Shown: positions 24,152 through 36,766 of the stretch, in pieces
Numbering within the stretch: the stretch's first letter is position 1
Layout: each line of letters opens with the position of its first letter
Origin: Ceratobasidium sp. AG-K
Lineage: Eukaryota; Basidiomycota; Agaricomycetes; Cantharellales; Ceratobasidiaceae
Assembly: GCA_037039685.1 (NCBI GenBank)
Contig: JAWNGF010000003.1
Coordinates: 62,001-126,000 of the forward strand
Direction: 5' to 3'
Length of the DNA: 64,000 nucleotides
The notes under the pieces: generated by a model
Told to the model about the DNA's origin: nothing
The model's database searches: none
Seen by the model: only the letters and a program-made list of their open reading frames with translations
Position numbers and translations under genes: made by a program

Positions 24152-25058
24152 CGGGCCATATCGATGTTCGTGCTGTTTTCCGAGGTAGGACCACCCAACC
24201 ATCGAACCGCGCTCGCCTCTTTGTGCAGTCCTTTGCATCCGTCTTCGGTACGCAAACTCTCAGCTCGGCTTTGAGTCCACGAACGTCATGAGACATCGCA
24301 TCGGCATCGAGGCGCGGGCACGCGTCCGTGGTGGCGGTCGGGAGGATAAGCCAACAACATCGTCACGTGACGTTTATAACCCCTGATGTCACATGATCCT
24401 GTCAATAGCAAGCGCCGGCGCTTATCTGTCCCTGTCATCATCTTTGCCATTCGTGCGACGGACATTAAACCTCGACAAGCACATAATATGCGATTTATAT
24501 ACTAAGGCTGCACGATTTAACCATACCATTGAATTAGAGGAGGAAATGGCACAATTGTATGTATGTATGTATGTATGTATGTATGTTTTTTCGTTTCTTG
24601 GTTTTTTTTTGTTCGCGCATTGCTCGTTAGCATGTCTTGAAATCTCACTTGTATTACCTACGCGTCATATAGTATTGAATTATGCGCTCAATTTAACAGG
24701 AGACATCAATACGACGGCTCGGTGAGCTTATGACGCGCATTTGGGCGGCAAAACTGACCGTTCCGAAACTTGATTGTGCTTTTGCGCGAGGGATTTGGCT
24801 GGATATTCTTGATTTCAGTCGGTCGGTGCCATTTTACGTGCTGCTGATAGTAGAGTAATTTCTACTATCCGATATACTCATATGACCTATACCGCTGTCG
24901 GGCGCTGGCACAACAATTGTATCCAAACTGACCGGTCTATTCCCTGCGGGTGGCTGATGGCCGCTTTGTTGCCGAAACACACAGTAATCGTCACGTGCTC
25001 GAGGGTCATCCGCCGGCCACGTGGGTATTCCAAACTCGTTGTACCGGCCCCCTTCAAC
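24152..25058. other. Intergenic with a GTAT microsatellite
   Basis: No gene is supported. A tetranucleotide run (GTAT, six units) lies at 24558-24584. The last 180 bases are the likely promoter of the gene at 25059. Confidence 0.5.
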
Positions 25059-26548
25059 ATGTCGACGATCTCGGACAATACCTCGTTCACGCACCCTGAG
25101 AAGTGCGCGTCCTTCACTGAAGTTACTCACGAACAAAGCCCCGCGCGCAAGGACGATACGCAGCTGGCAGTCCTCGTTGAGAGCGCATGCAAGTGGTATA
25201 AAGAGGGTGCGGAAGGGCCATTGTCGATTGGTGAAATCGCGATCGAAGATTTACTCCTGCTCGAGACTCGATTGAAGGAAAAAAATCTGAAGATACGGTG
25301 GGTGGTATCATTGCGGCGGGTGCAGCAATACGTCCTTGAACTAACAGAGCCCGCATTTACTAGGTGCCACTGGTCGCGCCAAACACAGAAAGCGTCTCTC
25401 AACATGCCAACAAGGCTGCATGAAAAAGTGGGGGTCAAGCTCGTGGAATATGCGCCAACGATATCGGAATGGCTGGAGCGCGTCGCGATCTGTGGTAAAC
25501 CGTATGTTGGCTCATGCGGCACTGCTGCCACTCGCATCGGGCCATCAAGACTATCGCCCGATCAAAGCTTATACTTGATGTATAAGGGTGATAAAATAGG
25601 AGACGGCGACATCCCACAGCGATACACCATACCCCGCGTCGTTTTCGAGACCGCATTCAGCGAGCCAGCAGATCATGCCGTGCACAAAGCGTGGGAGTAT
25701 CTGACCCACTCTGATTTATCTGTACATGCGGTTGTTATCGTATCTATGACATACCCTGTGCCCGACGAACCCACTTTCCGAGCTGAGACAACCGTATGGA
25801 TCAGGGCAGGGACAGGTGACATAGGTAAGCCATGTAGCATGAAACTTCCATCAGACGAGTAGCTGATATTGATATACGTGTAACAGAGCATGACTTTCCA
25901 CTCGACCCCTGTGTCCATCCGCGAGATGAACCACACCCACACGGGGGACAGCACGCTAGCATTGTCAATCAAAGCGGTACCAGCGGCGAACAACGAAGCC
26001 CGTCCACGAGCCCCACCAGTTCCGCGTCCCAGACAACATGGGATTCAAGCGCCACGCTATACGAACGCTCAGGATATGAGTGCGGAAGATATCGCCCCTC
26101 GGCAGGTGACGGGGAATGGATTTTGCGGCGAGGTGCGCCTTGTGTACGTACACACTGCCTTGTTGGTTGAAAAAGTACCTGCTAAACGCACATGTTATGT
26201 TAGGTGATCTATGATGAGTCATTGCCAGGCTCAGACGCGGAGAGCCTTACGCTCGACGTATACGATTTCCTTCGGCCATGTGATGTAGAGCCCGACATGT
26301 ACATTGGGGGCGATGATGCTACGATCCACCTCCCGCTGAGTGGGCTCAAGGAGGAGATCGAGTGGTTGGTGCAGCTGGATCGCAAAGTTAGACAAGAGAC
26401 AAAGGCGGAGGCGGCGAGGGCAAAGGAGGGGCAGGCAGCACCAGCACTGATGCCGCCGCGGCCACGCATATACCCAAAGGGCCTGAAAAAACGACCAGCC
26501 GAAGACGTACTCGACCAGCCGACGAATAAGACTCGATACCATAGGTAG
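25059..26548 (+). CDS. Protein with a possible PD-(D/E)XK nuclease-like domain
   Basis: Exons inferred are 25059-25824, 25887-26132 and 26229-26548. Intron 1 is 62 nt. Intron 2 is 96 nt and ends at TTGCCAG, which keeps the frame through GSDAESLTLDVYDFL. A further short intron near 25300-25370 is possible. The middle contains PDQSLYLMYKGDK (about 25559-25597), then PRVVFETAFSEPADHAVHKA and HAVVIVSMTYPVP. This Asp, then Val-x-Glu-x-x-x-Ser-Glu, then hydrophobic strand pattern resembles the PD-(D/E)XK (Uma2-like) fold seen in many basidiomycete proteins of unknown role. The C-terminal part has a charged helix rich in Lys, Glu and Ala and a basic tail. Whether it cuts nucleic acid is unknown. The start is the first ATG after which composition becomes protein-like (MSTISDN). 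Confidence 0.5.
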
Positions 26549-28307
26549 AGCCTGTCGGCACCATACGGTTTACCCTGTCGCGTAGCTTTCACTGCTCTTT
26601 TCTTTCTTCTTATTTTTTGTTTCTTCCTTTTTGTCTTCTTGTTTACGAAATCAATACATGCGTCCAACCGTTTGTAATACTGTTTGCCGGTACCAAACTC
26701 GATGTGAGATTAGGATTCCTAACGCATTTCATCTAAATGTGCTATCTCTGTGAACACACACTTTGACAATGAGTCCAATCATAGAAGGTAGTGTATACGT
26801 GGAGGTGAATCAATCTCGCCAAAAACAAAAACGAAAACACGAAAACACGAAAACGTGAAGTTTAGAACATGGGCAAGCTTTTGTTACACCAAAACCCAGA
26901 GACTATTCAGAAACATGGATACATGTCAAAACGTGAGCTCAGGCGGTCCCAGTCAGTCTATACAAAGAAGAATGGCTATGCCAAGCGACAGTGAGCACAT
27001 AAACAAGGAAGCACTCTTTTTTGGCATCGTCTGTGGCCCATCGGTTGGGTCAACTCAAGCAAATCCGCGCCAGCTGGGGAGCACTTAGAAGCGCCCACAA
27101 GCGCGGGAGTACCGGAATCTAGACCCCCCCCCCCCCAAGCGAGCACGTGAGAGAACCAATGGCTCTGCTAACCATTACCTTATCTTGGGAGCACGGGACA
27201 CGCTCAGGAGCTCGGCGAAGTGTGAGGACCATTAAAATCATCTCTTGACGGCACACGGGTAAGGGTATGCAGTCACAAAACATCCTTATATTATGCTAGT
27301 ATACATGGTGATACAATACATATGTAGAACCAAAACCCCATCACGTCACATAGTACAAATCTCCTTACAATAGACCGTTATTGAGGCCGTCCAAAAACAC
27401 GGCATGCTGTTTCGCACGTAGCCCAGCTAACTATTCAATAATTGGTTAGGTTGCAGCTCCGGTTAGGGTTAATGTACTTACATGCGCTAGGTAGAGAGTG
27501 AAGGATGTCGAATCGTAGCTACACTTATATCAGTAAGCAGTGCAGGCATGTCTGTACAAAATAGACTCACCGGAGTGGTTGCTATTATTGTGGGATGTCG
27601 CCAGCACAAAGTAGACCTTGTGTCGAGGATGGATCTAATAGGTCTTAAATGTCGAGACGGAGTGTTGTTGGTGCGGCAAGATCTGGTGGTTTGGTGCAAG
27701 ACGAAGCAAGGCCCTCCGCCATCGATAAAGCAACTTGACATGGGAGCTAACTCGCATGACATTATTGTCCTCGCTCGTCGTCGGCTTCGCCGCTCCGACC
27801 ACGCAATTGAATAACTCCAGCGCGTCACCGCGTCAAGTGCAACCAAGCGTATTTGGCCTGGTTGCATTACTCTAGTGGTGCCTCGAGACAGGCCACAGCC
27901 TGTCTTGACAGCCGCGGCTCACCTGCAAAATTAAACAAACCCCGAACACACCTTGAATCCCCGAGTCACTTTCTCGACGACTTGAAACCACAAGCAATAG
28001 CCCTGGTCAGCTTTATACAGCCCAAGCCCCCTTGGTGAGTCATTCACAGCCTCTCGGTGATATGATATGTACAACCAAGGCTGTAATATACACTTTTCTT
28101 ACAAACAAATATTATGTGCATATAAGATATGTGGGTTTGCCTATAATGCTTTTTTGTCTTGATGCTTGTGGGTAAATCCGTCGCTGGTGTGCGTTGAAAC
28201 GGTTCAGTGCTCCTGCGCGCTCCTCAAGCCTGACCGGTGGTCCTTTATCTAAGCGAGCACGTATAAGCAAACCCGTGCTCATTAGCCCCAGCCCAATTTG
28301 GTGACGC
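26549..28307. other. Intergenic with a C14 run
   Basis: No gene is supported. There is a C14 homopolymer at 27124-27137. A 126-codon minus-strand frame at 27487-27867 contains LDAVTRWSYSI, faintly like a hAT transposase block, but it has no other support. Confidence 0.4.
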
Positions 28308-31300
28308 TTACGGGCGACTATGAGGGTATCTCTCAGGCGGTGGCGGCGGCGACGGACTGGACATAATAATTCGGCCACCGCTGCGTCTCGTCGCTATAGG
28401 TGGACTACTCAACGTGAGGGCTCCCGTTTGGGATCGACGGTCAGCCTCCTCCATAACAAGCATGCGGGAGTGATTGATCGCTGCCTTATCAGCGTGCTTC
28501 TTCCTTGCCACCTTGAATTGACCCTGAGAGCGAGCGACAGTACCTGCAAGGCGCGGTGCAGGCGCGCGTACGTGCTCCTGCAACGGACGAGAGCTAGAAG
28601 CTGCGCTATCACTTGCGCCAGACACACCACCGTTAGATGACGTCCTCACAGCCGGGAATGGCCGCGCTGATGCCTTGATCGTCGTCGATGAACGCCATGT
28701 TTTTGGGGGTACCGCCGGTGCAGTGACGGTATGCGGCGTGGATGCCGGAGGCGATGGAGTACGTGGGTAGCTCGAGGACGTACTTTCCTTTTGCACGTGC
28801 TCTTTGTCTGGCATGAAGTCGCCCCAGTCCATTGTAGCGTCATCGGAACCAATCCAGGCGTGGAGAGCAGCTTCCTCCATCTGCGAACGCGGTGCCACTC
28901 CCGCCTTCGGTCGCGCTGTTTGGTTTGGTAAGTCCCTCAATATATATCCTACAGGGAGGCGAATCGACGGAAGGCCGAAAGAAGGAAACTCGATGCATAG
29001 CAGGAGAAGGCGGAAGAAGGCGGGGGAAGGGGACCGGAGGGAGGGGAGGGGGGTGGAGGGGACACGAGCGGGGACACGAGGAGGTAAGAAGCAGATGTCT
29101 TACCGGGTGTTCTCTTGTTGGGTTGCGTATTGTCATCCATTACGGCCGTACGCTTGCCAAGGATCTTGTCTGACGGTAAAAAAGGTGCAGCGATCGATGA
29201 AGCCGATCCAATATCGATGAGCGAGCTTGTCACCTCAACAAGTGTTGGCGTTGCCGCCGCGGGGTCAATGTTGGATGTTGTGGCGCCTGGTTGCAACGAT
29301 ACAACACCGCACCGGCGGGCGGCACCGGCATCGGCATCGGCATCGGCATCGGCATCAGCATCGGCATTGGCACTGACGGTGTCATTAAGGGGCGTATCGG
29401 CTTCCGCAGGTGCGATGGCTGGCATTACCGCGTTGCAAACGCCAGCGGGCATCGAGTACGGCTCTGCAGTTAGGACGTCGTGAGCACTCATCGGAGTTGA
29501 TGACGTTAAGATGGCTGCTGTACCTGGAGCCTTACGAACCAAAGGGCCGGGAGAGGCGGCGCTGCTAGTAGAAACGGGCTGGCCGACAAGTGGTTGTGAA
29601 GTTGTCGTAATGGTTGTGGCAGTAGGGCTCGACGTAGGTGGTTGTCCCCCAGGCACATGGGAGAGGGCATCGGCTAGTGATGTAACCGAATCATTGCACA
29701 AAGTTACCTGCGATGCCTGGATGATCTCGGGCGCGGGGTTCAGGCGGGGCTTGGCTTGCTTGCGTGCTATTGATGTCGCTTTGATCGAGCGTGACGTTGG
29801 TGAGACATGATCGTGCTCGACGACCGTAGCCAATGAGACGTGCATAGCTATGCTTCCAGACGTACGCGCCTCGTTCGTCGACGACTTCTTGCTGCGCGCC
29901 GTCGTTGTTGCCTCCTTGGCCGTCTTGGGTTTCCTCTTTGCCTTTGGCGCCTTGTCCTTCTTGGCCCTCCGGCTCGCTGTCGGCTGTTGTGGAAGCCCGG
30001 CGACCGCCTCGTCGTAGTCGAACGGTCGAGCGCCGTCGGCTGCATCCTGTTGCTTCAATCGGCGGGGCGCAACACGTGACCTGCCGGTGCGCGTGAGAGG
30101 TCGCGCCTGAAGTGGCTCATCGTCGTTCGAAGCGGCGCGGCGCGAAGGATCGAAAAGTTGTATCGCCATCGCTTTCATTTGTGTGAAGTGGTCCAGCATG
30201 AGCAGTTTGCCGTTGGCGATTGCCGAAAGGATCTCGTCGACCGTGCCACGTATGTAAACAAAGTACACGTGGACAATCATCGTCTGTCCAGGTCGCCGTG
30301 CACGCCCAATCATTTGTCTGATTTCCATCGCAGACCAAAGACCGCTCTGGTGCGAACGATTGTTAGCATACGTTGTGAAAGCTCATTCGTACTTCTAACA
30401 CGAAACGTACGAGGAAAATGACGACCGATGCCATCGTAAGATTGAGGCCCGTTGTACCGACTTGACTGAGAAGCATGACGTGAGTGTCTTCTGATTTCTC
30501 GAAGTCGGCGATAGCCTTGTCGCGGGCAGTCATCGACATATTGCCATCGTACTCGATACACTTGTGGCCGCGTATCGATAATGCCTTGTGTAATAAAATA
30601 TGCATAAGCATGGAGTAGAACGCTGCATGAAAAAAATGAGGCGGGGCCAACAACCAGAACTCACTTTCTTCATGATTTGACGATGCAGATCGTATACGAT
30701 GAAGACAAGGACCTTGCGCCGCTTCCCCGTTGGGTTGGACCCGGCGGCGACCTCCAGCCCAGTATCTATCGTCCCATCCTCGCGGTTGAAAAAGAGGGGT
30801 GGTGCATCGGGATCATCGTAATGTTCGATGAGCTGGAGGGTCTTGAGCAACTTGGACGAGCCCTCGTCTTCCAGGTTCTCCTTGTTCCATTTTTCCCAGA
30901 ACCTCTCTGGCGTTTGTCGCGCGGATTTTCCGTCAGTTTCTGTGCTGGAAGCTGCAGTCTTCAGCTGCCAATGGAATAATAGGTGCTTGTAGTCGAGGAG
31001 GAAATTCTATAAGGTGGTAAGGGAATCAGCTCACACGACTTCAAGACCGCAATCGACCAACGAAAAATCGAATGCGTCCGATTCAAACATCAACTTACGC
31101 GCCATACTAGTGGTGTCTCCTCGTTCGTACTGGATGGAAGGGTTGATGGCAAACAAAAAGAAGTTGTTGAGCGCGTAGGACACAATCGCCAGGTGGGGCT
31201 TACCTTTCTTCCTTCTCGGCCATCAGCCGATCGTGCAGCCCCTGTATAGCATCCAGCTCGTCCTGTTTCGGACATGTCCACATGATCGACTCGATATATG

Positions 31301-34123
31301 GCTTGAGGTCGAGCACGAGCGTGCCATCGGGTGTTCGGGACTCGCTCGTGCGACGTATCACGTAAGGTAGTAGCAGCCCTCTCACCATGTCGATCGATTC
31401 TTGCTGTACGTAATAGTTGCGGTAGCCTTTTATATCGCCCTCTAAGACGTATTGCGACACCGCCGGGCCGTGAGGATGGTTTTGCTGTTGCTTCGACACC
31501 CCGGCGATCTGTTGCATGATATCTTCGCTGTTCTCACGCCATTCCTTGCCGCGTGCGCGTTCCGACCGCATCATGTCCATGCAGAGCTCGTACCCCCTCG
31601 CGCCGATCATCGATGACACCCGAAGAAGACGACCCTGAGCAGCGAGATCCTGATAGGGCTGATGAGCCATGTCGCAATACGGAAGATGAGAAGGAAAAGT
31701 GCAGAGGTCTTGTCGCGTACCTTTACTCCAGTAAATATCGGTGTCGCAGTGGCACCGATTCGCACCATCGATTGCGACGAGATTTTCATAACGCCTGTTT
31801 GCGCACTATTCGTATTACGGAGTTGATGCAACTCATCGCACGCCATGACGTTGAAGCTTTTGCTGAAAATCGTCAGATTTGGGCTTTGGTGCGGCATGAT
31901 CGATGGCGCAGCACCACCAAAACGTTCGTGGCGCCCGGCAACACCTTTTTCCGGTTGCTCGAGGCACGCGATGCTCTCCAACATGATTGTCTGCAACATT
32001 AGGGTGCGTGTGAGCGGCGATTTGTGCTTGTTGGGAAATCATCGATTTATATGCACGTACAGACGTCGGAACGAGGAGAATAACCCTTTGCGGGTGGCGC
32101 GCGTTCATGACTTCTTTGGCAAAGGTGCCGTCGTCGGCGAAGAAAGCCAATCTATCGTGTGTATCCTTGTTGTACTCGACGATGCGGAATCCGGCCGCAT
32201 ACGTGAACCGCTTCAGCTGGCTGACCCATTGCGCATTGAGAGTGCGTGGCCCGATTATGACAGAAGGTAAACGCGGAATCCTTTCTTGACCGGCGAAATA
32301 TAGTCTGCCTGACACTAGGTGCGCGAGTAACAAAGAACATGAGTCGACGGCAATGCGTCTTGAACGGTAGTTAAGATGGACACTCACCACTTAGAAGCGG
32401 TGGCAGTGGCTCCTTGCGCTCCTGTAGCTCGATCAAGTGGACGAGCATGGCGATCGTCCCGATCAGCTCGACGGTCTTGCCCAGCCCAACCTCGTCGCAG
32501 AGGAGGGTCGGCTCAGTCTCCTCGCCGAGCGCAGAAGAAAACATGCGCTTGAGCATTACCACGATACCGACAAGCTGATGCCACTTGATCTCCATCTCAT
32601 CGCTCATGTACGGTATCCTCTTGGCCTTACTGAGACCAAGCAACCAAAAAAGCTCCTCGGTCGAAGTGTCGGCAAACTCCTGGACGCCGAGGTCGTTGTT
32701 CGCCATCCCATCGAACAGTGCAATATCGTCTGCGGATGCGGCTTGCAACGAGTTTTTCATAACAAGTGTGATTTCCTCGATTGCATCACCATCCGCAGGG
32801 AAATGCAATGAGCAATAGTCGACATATGCCTGAAGCATCTCTTCGTCGGTTGCAAGGCGGGCAACCTTCTTGGCTTTGCTTCGAACCACTTCACATAGGA
32901 GCCACGGTTAGCTCACAGCGCCTGTATGAAGGACGTGCAAGAGAGCTCACCGCTACCATTATCTGCACGCTGGAACCCAAGCTCCTGCCAGAGTTTCATC
33001 ACGGATTCGTTGTATCTCTGCCACATCCCAACCGATTTGTCGCCAGCGATCTTGGTGAGGTGTTTATATTTGTTCAGCAAACGATTGGCACGACGTAAAT
33101 GGATTGGGCAGGGATCCTCCGTTGCATCTGGGGCACCCCCCACGTCATCAGCCGGACGTAGAGCCACATTGTCGTCGACTTGCCTTGGATCGATCGCTCG
33201 AGCTCGACCTTCGTGTTCTTCATCTTGGTTATTGTCGATCTGACCTCGCGCCGTCCGCGCTCCCAACACCTTTGAATGACACAAATGACAAAGCGACGAT
33301 AGGGCGCTTTGAGTGTCCTCGTTGCCACAGTAAGCACTTCGTGACCCAAAAGCTCGACGCCAACGGCGTTAGCGACCTCGCCGTAGATTGTGCTGCCAGG
33401 AGGCGGGACGGGCGTATCGAATATCTTCAACTATCTCAGGAGGTCGACAGATATGCCGTCAAGGTGCAATACAATATCAGGAAACAAGATACTCACGTCG
33501 TTGTCGGCATCTTGAATGGCATCACGCCATGCGTCCGCAGGACTGCGCAAACAATTCGCCATGATAGTGGCGATGGTGGACATAACACCTCCCGGTTGAT
33601 TGAACATAGCGAGAATCGCATCGGTGTATAGTTGCTTGTCGTCCGATTGCTTGGCGTGCGCGATACAATTATTGTCATCGTCGTCCGGGTTGTCGCACGG
33701 CGGCGGCTTGCATCTTGTGGCCCTATTGTTGCCCCCTTGCGTACTTTTGCCGTCAGCGGTAGCCGCTGCCTCGTATCGGCGCTGCTGGTGTGCATGGACG
33801 CGCATGTCATCAATGAAACGAACCATACGCGGGAAGTTGGCTGCGTCGAAAGCATATTGGTATCTTTCCGGGACGTGACCATGTGCCGTCTTGGTCAGTA
33901 CAAAGCCATCGTCAGCCGCGGCAAACCGAGCATCATTATCGTCTTCGCCGTCATCGTCGTCCGCGTCGTCTTCAGCAGCAAGATCCGGCGACTTTGTAGG
34001 TTTGAGACCGCACAGACGACGGAACCGCTGGTTCGACCATGGTAGGGTATTAAACGGACCGCCATCGATGTTGACGTTGGCATCGTCATAGAAAATGAGG
34101 GGGGAAAGACCGAGCTGTATCAC
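28308..34123 (-). CDS. Snf2-family helicase-like ATPase with a long disordered C-terminus
   Basis: A multi-exon gene of about 5.8 kb carrying the Snf2 motif series in order. Motif I is DEVGLGKT (about 32496-32472). The PRTLNAQWVSQLKRF block is near 32230. Motif II is CDELHQLRN (about 31840-31820), and motif III is RIGATATPIFTG. The second RecA lobe includes HKCIEYDGNMS and LLSQVGTTGLNLTMASVV. Motif VI is IRQMIGRARRPGQT (about 30320-30280). The N-terminus is acidic, with Asp-rich stretches at about 34000-33930. The C-terminus, about 700 residues, is rich in Ser, Pro, Ala and Lys and includes an Asp-Ala repeat. By family it would move DNA or remodel nucleosomes using ATP. The exon junction near 33290-33240 is unresolved. 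The first codons (MIQLGLSPLIF) start with a non-ATG triplet at 34123 unless an upstream exon ending in A supplies A|TG. Confidence 0.8.
29320..29365. repeat. GGCATC hexanucleotide repeat inside the Snf2 coding sequence
   Basis: About seven copies of GGCATC-like units. On the minus strand they encode an alternating Asp-Ala run (NADADADADADADAG) in the disordered tail of the Snf2 protein. Length polymorphism between strains is likely. Confidence 0.85.
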
Positions 34124-36766
34124 TGAAATTGGTGTTCAGCGTCAGCGGTTTATCACACATCAGCGCTTTGTATATGGCGAAGAGCTTACTTGTATTTGCC
34201 GGAGATATTCACCTACTTTTCAAGCGGGACGATTGCGGTTCAAGAACGCAAGGCAAGCGAGGTGGAAACTTTGCAGATGGCAGCTTTGTAACGAGCAATA
34301 TATGATTGCACCAATGTACATCAATTGCGTTGTCTCATGAGCGATGTCCGGCATCTTGCCGGGTTAGGTACCGTATATTGATTAGTTTAGCACCGGCGAC
34401 GCGACCCACGGTGGCACGGTACACGTGCAATGAATAGAGGGCAATGAGAGAGCGGCCTATGGACCGGGAATATATTGCTCCCGGTGCATCCAGCCGCGCA
34501 CCATGTGACACTCTCTTACGCACCGGAACTGTTGCAAATTGTTCGCCAAACTGACGCAAGTCTAATTTTCCATTCGGATGAGAACCGCTTGCTGTGGCGC
34601 AAAGCTTGTGTTTGCGTGAGAACCCATGGGCCTTGTGCCCGAGACATACCACAACTGCCATACGGGTTCACTAATTACCGTAAAATCGAATTCGGGACTT
34701 CGCACCAGTCATCGCGCACCATCTTCCCTCATGACATACGGCATCCGCGCGTGGTCATCCACGAATCGACTCTAATATGTGGCCGGCATGCGATGAGTGT
34801 CACGAAACAAAAAAAGCGCAACACAAATTCAGCAGCGGATCGCTCATAACAAACTGATCGAAGTAAGCACTGCTCCACCAACAATACGGCGTGTGCCAGC
34901 GTTCCTCTTGCGCTTGATCACGTGACTCTTGCCACCCCTAGTGGGTTTAGGGTTTGACCCTCACACTCCCCACTATCCCGTCCCGTCATTCGTTACTCCT
35001 GCCCTTGTCTGACCGGTTTTCGTTGTCGCGAACCTACCCACTTTACTCCCATCCTTAACTGTCCTCCGTGGCACACTGGACCCGGCGACGTATTGGACGT
35101 GTGAGCTCTAGCGCATACGCACCCTCTATCGCCACCTTACCTCTGTCCCGACGGCCTTAGTGCCAAACACTGACCTCCTATCCTCTGCCTCGGCTTGGGC
35201 TTCCGGACGACCGTCAATACGGGCGATGGTGCCACTTCCATGAATACAGAGCTCTATCGGACCTACCACGCATCGACAGGGACGCCTGGCTCGTGCCGCG
35301 TGGTGTCAATTGATTAAAGATGTGTCCGGGTTGTTTTCGCGCTCACTCGTTTCCGCTCCTCTTTTCCGCAGGTTCCTGTCTCGGACTTTTCATGACTGCT
35401 GCGTGCCGTTCTCTACACCTGGGTTGTACTTATGTCTGGCTTTTGTGCGGTGTCCTCGTAGAGGGCCGCCTTGAAAATAGTATCCAGAAAAGAAAAAATT
35501 GAATCATGTGAGGCGCTGGCACGAAACCACTCACGAGCTCACTTAATTTCGTTTACTCGTATCGCGCACCCATCCAAGAAGGAATACACGAGATCCGGCA
35601 TATACGATACATGAGATAAATCACCGAGCTTTACATGAGCTCGCGGTACACCGTGTGGCATGTCCGTTTTGCTTGCCGCCCGTATGCGTGGCACCAGGGA
35701 ACTCCCAAGCTTTCATGATATGCTCCAAACTCCAACGGACTTCTCAAGTCCATTTCCGAAATATCGAGTCTGCTAATAGTCACTTCCCGGTGGCCCGAAG
35801 GCGGGCGCAATACACGTGGAATGCCCGATAGGATCAGTTTCACGGATGGCGAGCGCGACCAAAGGCTGCGGGACCATGAAGTTGGACCGGGAAAAGGATG
35901 GTACGATCGACGGCATCGGAACAGGTGGGATACCAAAAATACGGTGACGCGCTCGGCCATTGAACACGGAACGCAAATATGATTCCCCCATCGGGGCTAA
36001 CGAACCATGGCAGCGGACGTCCTTTCATCAATTGAACAAAAAGCACATAACCCGGCAGCCGAAACCAAGAACGGAATCGCTCAGTCATATGCGTATGAAC
36101 ACGCAGGCGTCGATCTCCGGTTTCTTTAAAGAGTGTTTGAATCGCCTACTAACCTTACATAGGTATATGGTGCAAACTCCTCCATCCGACACTCACCGAT
36201 TGCCGACCGGTGAATACGACGCCTTTATGGATCTTCGGTACATGAAGCCTGCATAGCTTCAGAACGTACCGTCGTACATGGCGCAATCAATGGTAATGGT
36301 AATGAACACAGGGCGTGTTGGCACACATTCCTTACGCCGAACGCGTCGCGCCAACGCGGCTATTGATTGTGGTGTGCACGAGATAGCCGATGGCTGACGG
36401 TGCACCGTAGCAGGGCAGGAACAACAAAAGCGAACCCTTGATTATTAGGCTCGATAAAAGCGCTTCTTCGCCACGTCCGACAGTGTCCGGGGGAACGGAG
36501 GCGCACAACGTTCCGTGCTAGATGACGTCCGGAAGACATTCTATGACGAGCATGGGCGTACTATTCGCTTTGATGTTCTGTAAAGAGGACGCAAGCACAT
36601 GATAGATTGCTGGAATGCCATAGATATGGATATTCACGTATTGTGCACGTGCGATTGTGTAATTCATTGACATGGATAGTAGGTGGCGAGGATTACATCC
36701 AGCAAGAAGGAAAGAAAGAAAAGCAATATTTTTCTCGCGAACAAAAGCAAAAAGAAAAAAGATCCA
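34124..36766. other. Intergenic, no supportable gene
   Basis: 2.6 kb between two minus-strand genes. Frames of 70-124 codons occur (34475-34849 plus, 35631-35960 and 35840-36088 minus) but overlap each other and have no motifs. A 5' untranslated exon of the Snf2 gene may lie near 34190-34330. Confidence 0.4.

Noticed and set aside
27487..27867. hAT transposase fragment (LDAVTRW)
   Set aside because: A single short block without neighbouring conserved motifs; could be chance.
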